From Venturia oleaginea (Eukaryota > Ascomycota > Dothideomycetes > Venturiales > Venturiaceae), in assembly GCA_013176395.1 (NCBI GenBank), contig JABMLP010000021.1, positions 744,001-808,000 of the forward strand: 64,000 bases of DNA. Direction: 5' to 3'. Shown here one piece after another: positions 22,751-33,841 of this stretch (its first letter is position 1; every line of letters begins with the position of its first letter). The notes beneath the pieces were generated by a model, which saw only the letters and a list, made by a program, of their open reading frames with translations, was not told the origin of the DNA and made no database searches. A program made the translations under genes and the position numbers.

Positions 22751-23431
22751 ATGGACTTCTCTTCTAATGACAGTCCTTTCTCCGATCAGTACATTGACCC
22801 ATCTTTGCTTACCAGCTTCACGCTATGCGGTGCCTACTCATCGTCTCTCGGCGGCAGCATTGACTATACAAGCTTCAGTAACGAAAACCATCAGATCAAG
22901 TTTGGTAATCCGGAGAACACTACGGATGAGTCGGGAAGTAGGTCGCAGTACGACTCAAGCCTACAAGATTTGTCCTGGTCGGATGAAAGCTTCCCGTCTG
23001 TGGTCTATCCATCTCCCAAGGAGCTCGCCAACAGCTCTTACAGCACTAGCCTCGCATCAACCACAAGAAGCAGGCATTGAACGGTACAATGGTTGTACAA
23101 TGGTCCATACAGGTTGGTTCTGGATACTCGCAAAATCTATGGACGTTATGAATCAATCACTAGATACTTTGCAGACATTTCCCTTATCTTTGACCTCCCA
23201 CGCCTGACTTATCCCGTAAAGTCTGTCTTGCGCAGATGCGCGACCAACTTTCTGCCTGAATCTACCGATTTGCCTGTGCCATGCCATGACGCTCTTAGCG
23301 ACCCCTGTTCGAATATCGATACTTTAAATAGTGGTAATGGGCTCGTCCGTCATGGCAATTCACGGAATACAGCAGAAAGCTCTACATCTCAAGAAGTTCT
23401 TCTTTTCTATGCCCCTGGCAAAGCCGTTTGA
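22751..23431 (+). pseudogene. Hypothetical ORF pair in one frame
   Basis: Frame 2 is open from 22751 to 23431 apart from one TGA at 23078-23080. The first 109 residues are Ser-rich and acidic (SSNDSPFSDQYIDPSLLTSF), like the amino ends of some fungal transcription factors, but no DNA-binding domain follows. It may be a small real gene, a decayed gene, or chance. Confidence 0.3.
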
Positions 23432-24038
23432 TGAGAACCGAGATAGATGTACGCTGGATCTATTTGTATTCCTACTGGACCAAGGCGACACGTTTTCTGG
23501 TTCGCATACAAGAGAGTATCAGAGGATTTGACATTGATAGTACCACAGCGGTTGACTACCATGTCTAGCAGCTCGACACGTACATCGATCATGCTTCGCC
23601 TTTTCCCCTTCTTCCTTTTTTTGGTTTCACTCACAACGGGACTTCCACGCTCCGAACTATTCATCTTTCTGGGTGCGTATCCGAAGACTTCGAGAAGAAT
23701 ACTGAGCAGGAGTGAGATTGAAAACCAGGCTTTGTATTTTCACCATCATTAAAGGGGATGTCGAAACTGAGTGATGCTTTGATCGTGGACTTGGAGGGAT
23801 CTTAAGCGAATTGCTTTTTTTCTCCAGAACAGTTACGTTTTCTGGAGCTGAAGACGGGAAGCGGGATCTTTTGATGCCCAGGTAGAGGCAAGGGTGTTGC
23901 CGTCGGTGTTGCGAATGAGAGAATTGGAGCTTTCGATGTTTATCCTACTGCAAATTACTAGTTTGTTTGCTCAAAAAGGAAAGATATACATGGTCATGTG
24001 ATTCCAGGGCAAGGAGATTTTCTGTCGCGAAGCCGCAG
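23432..24038. other. Intergenic, left flank of retroposon copy A
   Basis: I see no supportable gene. It ends at the target-site duplication of retroposon copy A. Confidence 0.5.
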
Positions 24039-24054
24039 CTTCATCCATTAGCAA

Positions 24055-25305
24055 AAAAAACAGCACACACAGCGAGAACTCAATTCTTGGAATTTACAGA
24101 AGTATCATTTAAAGATCATCAAAACACATCTGCCAGTGGCCGCTCCGGCCTCTAGAGGCCATCGCGCGTCCCTCAGCATCGAGGAGGTACCTCTGAGTCG
24201 CCGTCGCGGCCACTGCAGAGCAAGTACACGAATACACGAGCAAGCTACACGAACGATGCGTCCACCAAAGACAACAGCAACCATCTAGTCACTATCTCCC
24301 GGCTAGTCCATCACCCCAGATGACACTGCAACGCCCCGAGTCGACGAGTCACCGCTAGAACGGCAATACCTTCAACACAACTCAAACACCAGACGCCCGG
24401 TGTGCAACAATCGGCACCACACACCACTGCAACGACTAGACAACCTCTCCCAACGTCTTGGCAAACCGTCCTGCTACAAGCTGTAGCCCAGAGCCTTGAG
24501 CCTCTCCCCAAACTGTTGCCTCCCAGTTATGGCATTGGCAAGAGTAGGTGCGCGACACAGTAAGCCGTAAGGACGCATAGAAGGAGCTTATTGGCGGCAA
24601 ATCCCCTCCCTACAAGCCAGCAGACGTAGCCTTGAGCCTCTCTCCAGACTGTTGCGTCCCAGTTATGGCATTGGCAAGAGTAGGAGCGCGATATAGCAAG
24701 TAGGGAGAGCGACTAGCAGCAGATAGGCTCCGACTATAAGACGGCAGGTCTATAGCACGATCGGTGCCATACAATACGGCAGCCACCAAATAGCCTCGTC
24801 TACGGGCATACCCGGAGTATCACACTCAAGCAGAGAAATCACGACTACGATGGTTACTATTGTCTCCAGCATCACACAACCAAGTACATTGCCGCATAGA
24901 AATCTGGTGCAAGGCAACAATCACAAGCGGAAACACATTTCGGGAACAGACAAGCCTTGAGGGATAAGGCAAAACAGACAGACGAAGCTGAGTACTGGAG
25001 GGAGACTGTAGGTAAAAGGTTAGCGAAACACGAGGTATTGCCTCTTGGGATCTATATAGCACGGATATACTAGCAGAATAACCAGTATCGACAAGAGCCA
25101 GTGGGCATTTGGAAATACTGGTTTAGGGAAAAGAGGGAGGACGGAAGGGACAGCTGGTCTTGTTTTGGTGAACGAGGCGAAGTGGGGCGTGGTAGATTTT
25201 ATGATTTATCACGTGTTGGCTGTCTGGTGAAGCCCTCCTGACCGGACATAGCTGTGTGATTAGGCGGCTGCAACCGAGTAGGAAACAATCAACCAATCAA
25301 TCAAT
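24055..25305 (+). mobile_element. Retroposon copy A, 1251 bp, with 16-bp TSD
   Basis: Flanked by a perfect 16-bp duplication, cttcatccattagcaa, at 24039-24054 and 25306-25321. It begins aaaaaacagcacacacagcg and ends in an AATC-rich simple tail (aatcaaccaatcaatcaatc). A variable-length duplication and a simple 3' tail indicate target-primed (non-LTR) integration. It has no long coding frame. Copies B (49948-51317, inverted) and C (51416-53020) share its sequence. The internal motif gttatggcattggcaagag occurs twice here (24526, 24662). Confidence 0.85.
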
Positions 25306-25321
25306 CTTCATCCATTAGCAA

Positions 25322-26590
25322 CAACGGCCCTTCGCCCAACCTACCGAGTCGTTCCATATCCCTCACGAGCTCAATATCTGCGCCTCATTGTGGATCGAGG
25401 AGACCTTGTATCCAGATCATATGTTGACACTGGGTTGATGAGGGATACCATACTGCCCTTAATAGTTTGGGCTTCTATCCTGAATATCACATCGACACAA
25501 TTGATTGTGTTCATATCCACCATATGAAAATCAGCACAAGATACAAGCTCCTCGACTCTACCTTACTCGATCTTGCGGCCTTATCGCCTCAAATTCACAA
25601 GACTCGAAACAGATGCGATGACAACAACGGCGGCTTTTCCATCTACGAAGATATCTCTTTCATCGAATATAATACTAATTATCGGGCCTCCAAAGTCGAA
25701 TTTCCAGCCTGTACGAGGCGGAGGCTACGAACCTTCCATATCGTCTCGACGATGATGGGAGAGCCGATGAAAATCACTGTCCGTGGACTCACCCTCCACG
25801 GGCATCGGACGGCACGTCGTGGTGGTTTGCCTGGTAGAGCGGACTCTACCACACCACGAGCGATGCTCCTGGACACAGGGAAAACTCAGTACGTAGTAAG
25901 AGATGGCAATACAGCGATTACACGAAGAGCAACGTATACTGGAAGTACCACGCTGGCACCGAGTCGGAGGAGTTCAAGTCCCGCCAAGGCCGCACAAAGA
26001 GTCCAAAATTCTCAACTACGACTACTACCTTACCTACTTCCTACACCACCTCACCTACCCTGTACTGGGCGTGTACCGATACCTCCTCCGCAATAGTCTG
26101 AAGAGACTCCACCTCACCTACCTTACCTACTACGCAAAAGTCTGAAGAGACATCACCTCACCTACCACCAACGATGGCGCGAGAGTCCAAAGGGGCCGCA
26201 ACAGGAGCTGGAGGATAAAGGGCAGGGCAAAATCGAAAAGTGAGCGGAATAGAGAAGTTAAAGGGCAGGAGGAGAAGGAAAAAGGGCAGAGTAACATCGA
26301 ACAGTGAGCGGGGAGGAGGAGGACCACCCCCGGTACAGGGACAAAGGGCAGGGGTGATAGCGAGAAAAAGGGCAGGTTAAGGGTAGGAGAGTATTCTGGT
26401 TATGTGAGTTGGGGGGACAAGGGGCCACGGCAGGTTAAGGCATGGTATATACTGGGGATAGGAAATATCCGTACATGACGGTTCTCATGTGAAACGACAG
26501 CAGATTTAAGGCAGAGGACACGGCTTAGGAGCCGTAGAGGAGCTGTACTGGCGGGAGTAGGATAGATGACCCGGGTAGTAAAGTATGGGG
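25322..26590. other. Non-genic region with purine-rich short repeats
   Basis: A 209-residue ORF at 25467-26096 is open but resembles no family and I do not call it. From 26170 to 26440 the plus strand is purine-rich with repeats of aaagggcagg and agtgagcgg at irregular 50-60 bp spacing. A shorter repeat (ctgaagaga...cacctcacctacc) lies at 26097-26165. Confidence 0.45.
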
Positions 26591-26750
26591 CATAGTAAGA
26601 GTAGGTGTACGGCCAAGTTAAGAGACGTCAAGATAGCGAAGCGACCGGACCGTTGATGGCCCCCTTACGCACCGTATGGATTCCGCTCAGGATAGATCCG
26701 AGAGGCTTTTTCATCCCAGAGAGTTGGGTTTTTGCGATTGTAGATAGAGA

Positions 26751-26954
26751 TTGTGGGCACACGGCACAGCAGCCATTACATACCACGTAAAATCCGATTA
26801 TTATTATCAAGAAATAGCCCGACCAACTCAACGGCGCTGTAGGAACTGCGGCGCAACTAGGCATAATGCGCGAACTTGTAAAAAAGATATCGAGATATCA
26901 TCTGAATCAGATAGCAGCACGACGGACTTAGAATCTATTGTTAATAGCGATTAA
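26751..26954 (+). pseudogene. CCHC zinc-knuckle relic (transposase C-terminus)
   Basis: The last ~40 residues of this 67-residue frame read TQRRCRNCGATRHNARTCKK followed by an acidic/serine tail (ISSESDSSTTD). A C-x2-C-x4-H-x4-C knuckle plus an acidic tail is the usual C-terminal ending of fungal DNA-transposon (pogo/hAT-type) transposases. The rest of that protein is not recognisable upstream. Confidence 0.5.
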
Positions 26955-27996
26955 ATTGAAGAGTCGTAACATGAATTGGTCGTGCCAAGCCTTTTTGACC
27001 AGCTCGGTGGTGGAACACGTTACCCCAATACAACATCTTCCGAGCTTCACGGAAACCGGAAGAACAATTCTTCCACCTCCACCCACACTTGGCAATAAAA
27101 TCCGGACCTGAGTCCGTACCCAGGATGACCCGAGTAGAACTACTATGGATTCCACCTCCGGAACGCTGTTCGCTCGGCGGCACGGGTAGGGAAGACCATA
27201 AGCCAAGAGCGAAATAAGTACAACAAGGCGGATTCACGAACTCCCTATATTCTATCATACCAATACAAATCCATCATCTCCCTATCAATGATATTTTCAT
27301 CAACCCGCTAGAAACAAATATGAGACTCACCACTATCTGTTACAGATCACCTCAAGACCGAAGAGCAGGGACAACGGGACTTGCAGAGGATGGTTGGATA
27401 ACAAGAAGTTGTTGTTAGGACTGATGTGGAGTGGAATCCGTTGGGCGCACAAGAGGGGACTGGTGCAACCAGGTCAGTCCTAAGAGAGAATAGTACGTGC
27501 AGGAGTCACGTGATATTCCCACAGTTCCCACAGCACTTGGCATTGCCCACACTGTGGGAAGAGCCAAGAGGTGTGGGAATACACCTTGGCACCCAGAACC
27601 AGAAGGGTATATAGGGAGGACGTTGGACGGACTTTCCTTTCTCTCTTGGTGGTTATCTCATGTTATGTTTCTCACATAGGAGCTTCTTCAACCTACTACA
27701 GTAACGACCTTTTACTTAGATACAATCAAGCACAAGTCATATGCACACGAAGCAAGCCCACCCCCAACCTTCATACTAACCGACAAGCGTTCAGGATTGA
27801 TCTGAGGATCAAATCGGTTAGACGACAATTGAATTGGGAGATACATCGGACGGCTAGGATCTAGTGAGCCTCCAAAGAACCTGAGCAAGGGAAGGTACTT
27901 AAGGTAAGTACTTCCAGACTGATATTGCCCTTACCCCAAACCCGCGGACCAGAACAAGAGAACACAGGTGTCAAGAAGGTCTTGACATAATCAACT
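26955..27996. other. Non-genic; possible degraded LTR-like sequence
   Basis: No gene recognised. Around 27513-27576 an imperfect hairpin (attcccaca...tgtgggaat, with cttggc/gccaag inside) precedes a TATA-like gtatatag at 27607. This resembles a promoter-bearing LTR, but no partner copy was found in the window. Confidence 0.35.
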
Positions 27997-28925
27997 GTGT
28001 TGAGAAACGAGTTCCCCGTAACAGCTCACCGTTTTCGATCTCACAGTTCCGTTGAACTATTGTTAAACCGTCCGATCGTTCGGCGGCTATTAACCCTAAA
28101 GAGATGGAGGCCGTTGCCGATGCCCCCTTCTCGAGTCCAGTTTCGATCGTATCGCCTGACTCTGCCCCTCATAGGGCTCACCGCTTTCGACCCTACAGCG
28201 TCCAGCTACCTCTCCGCAGTACGTTCAAAGCATGTCGACCTGGGATACTCTATCAGCGCGTTCGCTGATCCGATGCTCCTACGCGCAAGGCAGGGGGCTC
28301 TCAACCTCAGGCCTCCGAAGCGCAAGAATGGGCTCCCTATTACTATACGCATCCTTGAGGGACTGACGGCTGTGGAACCGACCACCGGAGCCGACCTCAA
28401 TCTCGACACTCTTTAAGAAATAGTGAGCACCCGCTGTTCTCCTATACTTACGTCTTATGGAGCGATATCGCCTTCCATCGTCATACGCCTAACCATGAGC
28501 CTTACGGGGTCTCTATCTTCCTGAAGCGTAGCAAGACCGATTACGCTAACCAGGGCTTTCCCATTTCCATCTCCGCAACGGGAAAACCTACCTGTGCAGT
28601 AGCCGCCCTGGTAAGACTTTCCAGGCATGATCCGAAGCCGCTTTCGGCGCCTCTCTTCGACATCGGCAAAGGGCATTGTTCGGCCGCTGCTGTACATATG
28701 CAACTACGCCGACGCCTCCTCGCTACTGGTATTATCTCCTCGCTGGACGACAAGTCCTACACAGGACACTCCTTCCGTAGGGGTGCTGCTACGGACGCAG
28801 TTGCGAAGGGAGTGCCTGAGCTCGAGCTTAAGGCAGCGGGTCGATGGTCCTCCGAGGCTGTTCCTACGTTACATATCCCGTTTCGTTCGAACAGCAGCTT
28901 GCAATCAGTCGTCTGTTCCTGATAT
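27997..28925 (+). pseudogene. Tyrosine-recombinase relic (Crypton/DIRS type)
   Basis: Two pieces of a fungal transposon-type tyrosine recombinase. 27997-28416 carries the SAM-like core-binding part (SSYLSAVRSKHVDLGY, RPPKRKNGLPITI). From 28434 a second frame reads SDIAFHRHTPNHEPYGVSI, FLKRSKTDYANQGFPISI, then the catalytic HSFRRGAATDA (HxxR) and AAGRWSS. The nucleophile region RYISRFVR is shifted by one base (in frame with 28627-29091), so the catalytic Tyr is out of frame. The region that would hold the first catalytic Arg is lost between the two pieces. The element is therefore dead; its ends were not found. Confidence 0.72.
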
Positions 28926-29749
28926 AACACCGTTGTGTTCACCCTATCGCCAAAAGCTATACTCTGCTTCGCTACACCGCTGTGTTTCTCGCCTCTACCC
29001 TGGACCGAGTATGTCGTACAGACTCGCCTCCTATCCCGTCTCGTTTCTTCTTGTTTGTCTGGGCCGCAGGCGCTTCGCTTCTGGGCAGTAGGGCACCTCA
29101 TTTGCCTTCAATCGAGAAGCAATTGAGCCGTGGGCATGCCATCCTGAGACCTACCCCGTGGCTGAAGCCCCGTGTGGCTGAGGAAGCCTGTATGGCTCAG
29201 GGCTCAATGGCTTGCTCGCTCATAATGAAAATTCACGTGCCCTGGCCTGCGTCCGGCCAATCAACAGATAAACGTGCCAGATGACCGTGATACGAAGGCG
29301 TGGCGAGATGGAGATAGAACATCTTTAACGTACATCCAGCCTTCAACATAGATAACCCTGCACGTGAATCATCCTTCACAGCAACAAAGTCCAAGACACA
29401 AAAATCAGCAAGATGAATTCCCCATCTCTCCTGCACCAACCTATCATGTGTTACCCTCCCCTCTTCTCGTCATCTCCAACCCCTACCGACATTGAAACTC
29501 ATATACAGACGGTTCAATCTTATAAGGCCCTCCACATTTCCAAGGCGAGCAACATTCATTCGAACATGAACCTTTACAACAACCTAATTTCGTAAATAAA
29601 ATCAGTTTACATTCCTCAGTTTGCTTGACCTGGCGACAAAACAATCTGGTTTAGACCGAACTAATATGGCCATTCAACGTGTATTGAGGAATTCCCTTTT
29701 TTCCTGGGGGAGGGGTGATAAAGAAAATAAGGAGAGTGAGTTATAAGCG
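28926..29749. other. Non-genic flank between recombinase relic and inverted arm
   Basis: Short ORFs only. Part may be the remaining 3' region of the recombinase element; no terminus could be supported. Confidence 0.4.
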
Positions 29750-30202
29750 TACCTCCCCAACCACTACATCCTCTTTCCTCGAATACGTGTCCTGGTGCTT
29801 CTGGGTTGGGGGTTCTCTCTAGAATTTCAGGGTTAGATGGAAGGAGCATTGGGGATATTGCCGAAGAATTTTGCGTACTGATGTGGACGGGCACGACTGC
29901 TGCAGCCGTACTGACGAAGAGTAGGATACTTGTGATTCTCATTGTGATTGGATAGGTGGATGAGAGAATGATTGATGAGCAGTTAGTGAATCGATCTAGG
30001 GACAAAGATGGTGGGTGTGTCCGCCTTGATTATACCCGAATCGTTCTTGGCTTATGATCTTGCTTACTCATCCCGTGGAACGAGAAATGTTCCTTGGATA
30101 AGTCCGGATGTGATTTATATTACTCTGCATGGTCATCTAATACGTACATCCTGTCGTTACTAGGAGCTAAAGTGTCACGGCAGCGATAGGATGTATAGAA
30201 TG
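29750..30202 (-). repeat. Left arm of a ~455-bp inverted duplication
   Basis: Reverse complement of 36769-37231, nearly identical apart from a 9-10 bp difference (a CAA/CAG run in the right arm). The arm covers about 260 bp of upstream sequence, the 5' UTR and the first exon of a small secreted-protein gene. It stops on one side at the splice donor (29750) and on the other exactly at the first base of the Copia LTR (30203). Confidence 0.88.
29752..29942 (-). pseudogene. Small secreted protein, first exon only (left copy)
   Basis: The ATG at 29942 starts MRITSILLFVSTAAAVVP, a clear signal peptide, followed by a Ser/Asn/Pro-rich stretch and GHVFEERGCSGWGG. A GT donor follows GGGGAG. No second exon is recognisable to the left. 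The first exon and its upstream region match the right copy at 37029. Could be a cysteine-containing secreted peptide; its function is unknown. Confidence 0.6.
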
Positions 30203-30433
30203 TGTTGAACAGTGGCATGCCAGTCCTTGATACCTCAGTCATAGTGCACGTGATAGATGCCAAGGAATGCATTGACATGCATATATATGCATGCAGATGC
30301 AACGGTGTACTTAACCTCTGCAGTCAATACAGTCAAGTCACAGGGTGACACTCGTTCTGCACATTGGCTCCTATCGTTAAGTTCGTGTTGAATCTACTGC
30401 CGAATAACTCTGTTTTGCTCGTTCAGCGTAACA
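30203..30433 (+). repeat. Putative Copia 5' LTR (231 bp)
   Basis: Begins TGTTGAACAG and ends CGTAACA (TG...CA), immediately upstream of a primer-binding-site-like sequence. No second LTR copy was found downstream, so the limits are inferred from the TG/CA rule and the position of the binding site. Confidence 0.5.
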
Positions 30434-30448
30434 GGTTATGAGCCCGGG
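30434..30448 (+). promoter_or_regulatory. Primer binding site, half initiator-tRNA-Met type
   Basis: ggttatgagcccggg is complementary to the anticodon-loop region of initiator tRNA-Met (CTCATAACC). Copia-group elements such as Drosophila copia prime from an internally cleaved initiator tRNA-Met at this same region. Confidence 0.6.
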
Positions 30449-30653
30449 TTTTGCCTAGGTTCTACAGGACTAAACCGATAGAAAGGGAACTACGTCTCTC
30501 CCAAGGATAAGAGACGGCGTTGAACGTGACAGGGTCAGCATTCAAACAGGGACACCAACTCTCCCAAGGATAAGAGCAGGCGTTTGATCTGACGGGGTCA
30601 GGATCGAACAAAGGAACAACAACCCTCCTAAGGACAAGAGGTGTACAAGTGCT

Positions 30654-33378
30654 TTGACAAGAGTCAGGAAAGGAAGACTAAGGGACATGTCTTCAGAGCA
30701 CAAATCCAGGCAGCCACTGCCAACACTGAGTTGCGAGAACTCAAGGACGTGGTTCCAAAGAGCAAGGAATTACTTGACTGGTGAAGGGACCTGGTGGGTC
30801 ATTTCCCAGGCCATCAAGTACAATACATACGACCTTCCGGATGATCGCCATCTGGTACAGACAAGAGCACCAAAACCACCAGGTGCTGAGGGACAAGGAT
30901 TCATTTCTTGGTCCTCACAACCCTCGACATCCTCTTACCCCGCTCCGCCCTCCTCTCGCCCAAAGAAACAGACCTTCGTGAAAGTCCCTCTACAGCTAGA
31001 TGATAAAGAGCTGGCAGCAAATCAAGATGCCAAGGTTAGAGGAGATACTTCCCCGCACCCGGAGTTTACTTTCGTGGAAGAGAAGGACTCTCAAGATACT
31101 TCGTCAAACAAGACAAGGGCAGGTTCAGCCATGAGGCTCTATGATGACTGGGTGTCTGCTAACAGCAAGGCGATACATAAGATCATGATGTGCCTGTCAG
31201 AGAACGACCAGAACCTGTACAGTATCTACGAGAGGGCATCAGATCTGTGGGAAGTCCTGATGACGAAGTACATGGAGGTCATGGCAGCAGATATTACCTC
31301 TTCTATCCAGGAGTTTGTCAACTTCAGGATGGACGAGGGAGATACAATTGATGGCTCTTGGACGTACCTTACCAATCTTGGGGTAAAGATTGCATCAGTC
31401 TCTCCGGAAGAAGCTCACTACCAACTCCCAGGAAAGAGGATGAGACACCTTCTGGCAGCTCTTCCAACAGAGTACTCGGCAATGAAACAAGCCATCCAAG
31501 CGCAGCCATACCTGCAGCCAGAACACATCCTAAAGCTTCTGAAAGGAAGAGAGGCCGACATCAGGATCAACGAAACGGCAATGGTAGCCCAGAACCAGAA
31601 GAACAAATCTGGAAGCGGAAAGAATGTCAGCTGCTACCTCTGTCACGGCCCGCACCTAATTATGGACTGCGAACACCTCTCAGCTGCAAAAGACACCGTC
31701 GAGAAAAGAAGAAGAGGGAAGAGTCCCAACCTCAAGAAGTCGACAACCAAGCAACGAAGTTCCAAATTGCCTTCGCATTTAGCCTCATCCTCCGAGAGCC
31801 TCAACCAAGACGAGCTTGTGAAACTGATTTCCAAGATAGTCCTAGACGTCAAGAAACAGCGACCCAAGAAAACAGCAAGAGCTTACGCTGCTCAGTCAGA
31901 ACCTGAGACTGGAGAAGAGGAAAGGAAAGGGAGAAAAGTCCATGAGCTTGAATGGGCTTTCCCCTCTCCAGAAGGCGAACCTATTTCCCTTGACGAAAGT
32001 GAGGAGCTGTCCCCATCTCTCACTAGGAAGAAGGCTCAGTGGGAGCTATGGCATAGAAGGTTTGCCCATTACGGGGCCAAGTCCCTAAGATACGTCCACA
32101 AGGTTACTACCTTAGACCAGCCAATTCCTACCTTTGAGTCAAGAGACTGTCCAGTGCAAGATCTGTTTTACTACCAAAATGAAAAGAAGCTATGGTAGGG
32201 TGACGGAACCGAAGCAAGAAATTATGGAACTTATCTCAGTCGATATCTGTGGACCATTGCCCGTGTCAAGAAAGGGATTCAAGTGGTTCCTACAGATCGT
32301 CGAAAATGCTTCCCGAAAGAAATGGACAAGGCCAATGAGAGAGAAGTCGGATGCACCTCAAGAACTTAGACAATGGAAAGTGTCAGCTGAGACTGAAACT
32401 GGGAAGAAGCTGAAAGCTGTGAGGATCGACAATGCGGGAGAACTTGTCAAGCTGGCGAGAGATTGGGAGAAAGAAGAGGGTATTCACCCTGAGTTCACAG
32501 ATGCATATAGTTCCAACCAGAATGGGGTTGCGGAAAGGAATATCCAGACCTCAGAGAACAATGTCCGGACTATGTGCGAGGATTCCGGAATGCCTATTGA
32601 GTTCTGGCCAGAAGCAATCGAAACCCATACCTATGTCAGCAATCTTCTCGCCAACGGTCCAGAGGTTGAAGGATTCAGGCTCTCCCCAGAAGAAGCATGG
32701 TCAGGAAGGAAATCCTCAATTGATCACCTCCGAGTATGGGGATGTCAGGCTATCGTACATGTCCCGAGAGAGGAGCTTGCAGGGGCAATGCATAACTCCT
32801 CCAAGTCGAGGGCTGACAAATTCATGAATACTGGCAAGCCTGTAGTCTTCATGGGATATGTCAAAGGTACGAGAAAAATGTGGAAGTTCTGGGATCCAGA
32901 TTTCAGGGATATCAAGACACACAGCTCGGTAAGGTTCCTTGAAGATCAAAGAGGAGGTGACTTGAGTTTGAACCTCGGAACGGCAGGTCAAACCAACTCA
33001 GCAAGCCTTAACAGGAATCCAAGAGGAAGACCGAGAAAACTCCCAATAATCCCAGAGACTGTTGAGACACCCAGGCCAGCTAGGGAATTGGTACCTAAAT
33101 TCCCAGTCTTTGAGAGAATTGTTAGGAAATCCACGCCAGAGGAAATTGCATTGGCAGACTCCCAAGGGCCAGAAGCAACAAGTCGAACAGAGACATCTCA
33201 CCCGGCTGAGTCTGAGACAGCAATCCCTACTCAACCTACCTCTACACCTGTGCATTCTACACCTGCATCAACTCAAGCTCAGGAACCAACAGGCGTAAGA
33301 GACTTAGGTCAGACTCTATTACCTCGGACGAGAGACCATCGAAAAGACTCGATTACGCTATGTTCGCCCAGATCATGA
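30654..33378 (+). pseudogene. Copia (Pseudoviridae-type) gag-integrase fragment
   Basis: The first ORF (30654-32198) carries gag (UBN2-like region around WEVLMTKYMEVMAADI, QEFVNFRMDEGDTI, LLAALPTEYSAMK), a CCHC knuckle CYLCHGPHLIMDC and the start of the pre-integrase zinc finger (WHRRFAHYGAKSLRYVH). A frameshift near 32145 leads into the second ORF (32134-33378), which completes the finger (CKICFTTK) and holds the integrase core with VDICGP, RIDNAGE and NGVAERNIQT, the D,D,E positions, then LRVWGCQA and FMGYVKG. The protein ends in a Pro/Thr/Glu-rich linker. Protease is not recognisable, and reverse transcriptase, RNase H and the 3' LTR are absent, so the copy is 3'-truncated. Confidence 0.88.
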
Positions 33379-33841
33379 TGATGGCTAGTGAGCTTGTGTT
33401 GGGCATGGCCCATGGTTGGTATAGGCTAAGAGCCTAAGCCTGATTAAGCCTAGTATAGAGAAAGAACCTCATTGAGGTTCTCTGTTTGTAGATACCTTCA
33501 CTCCTTAACTGAATCTAAACAATCTTTGGCTACGAGTATGCTGCGTCTTTCCAGCTACCGTCCCGTAATAGCGAGCAACACAACTCCCATCACCAGCACT
33601 AACAAAATACGAAATCGAAGAAGCGATCATGGGCATGAAAGTGTCATGATCGAACTATGTTGGTATTCGAATGCAGTTAAACGTAGTTAAATGTGGTGGT
33701 TCTGCTCGATCAGGTCTAGCGCGAGACTGGTCGCAAGTACTTAGACTCGTCTCTACCTCTTAGTTAGCTCCTCATCCCTACAACTTCGCACATCCCATAG
33801 AATTCAAGTCATGCTTCCAAGTCAAGTCCAAGGTCAAACGT
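33379..33841. other. Junction between Copia fragment and LINE
   Basis: No gene. A short hairpin-forming stretch (gaacctcattgaggttc) lies at 33466-33482. This segment may hold Copia remnants and the pre-existing target of the LINE, but no target duplication was found. Confidence 0.4.

Noticed and set aside
24051..24060. Poly-A run at the 5' edge of retroposon copy A read as a poly-A tail
   Set aside because: In all three copies the simple tail is the AATC run at the other end; the A-run is only partly present in copies B and C.
25829..25983. tRNA-like A-box (tggtagagcgga) and B-box-like (gttcaagtcccgcc)
   Set aside because: They are about 140 bp apart and no acceptor or arm pairing can be drawn; not supportable as a tRNA or a SINE promoter.
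25467..26096. 209-residue plus-strand ORF beside retroposon copy A
   Set aside because: Composition is ordinary non-coding, it lacks recognisable motifs and runs into low-complexity CT-rich sequence.
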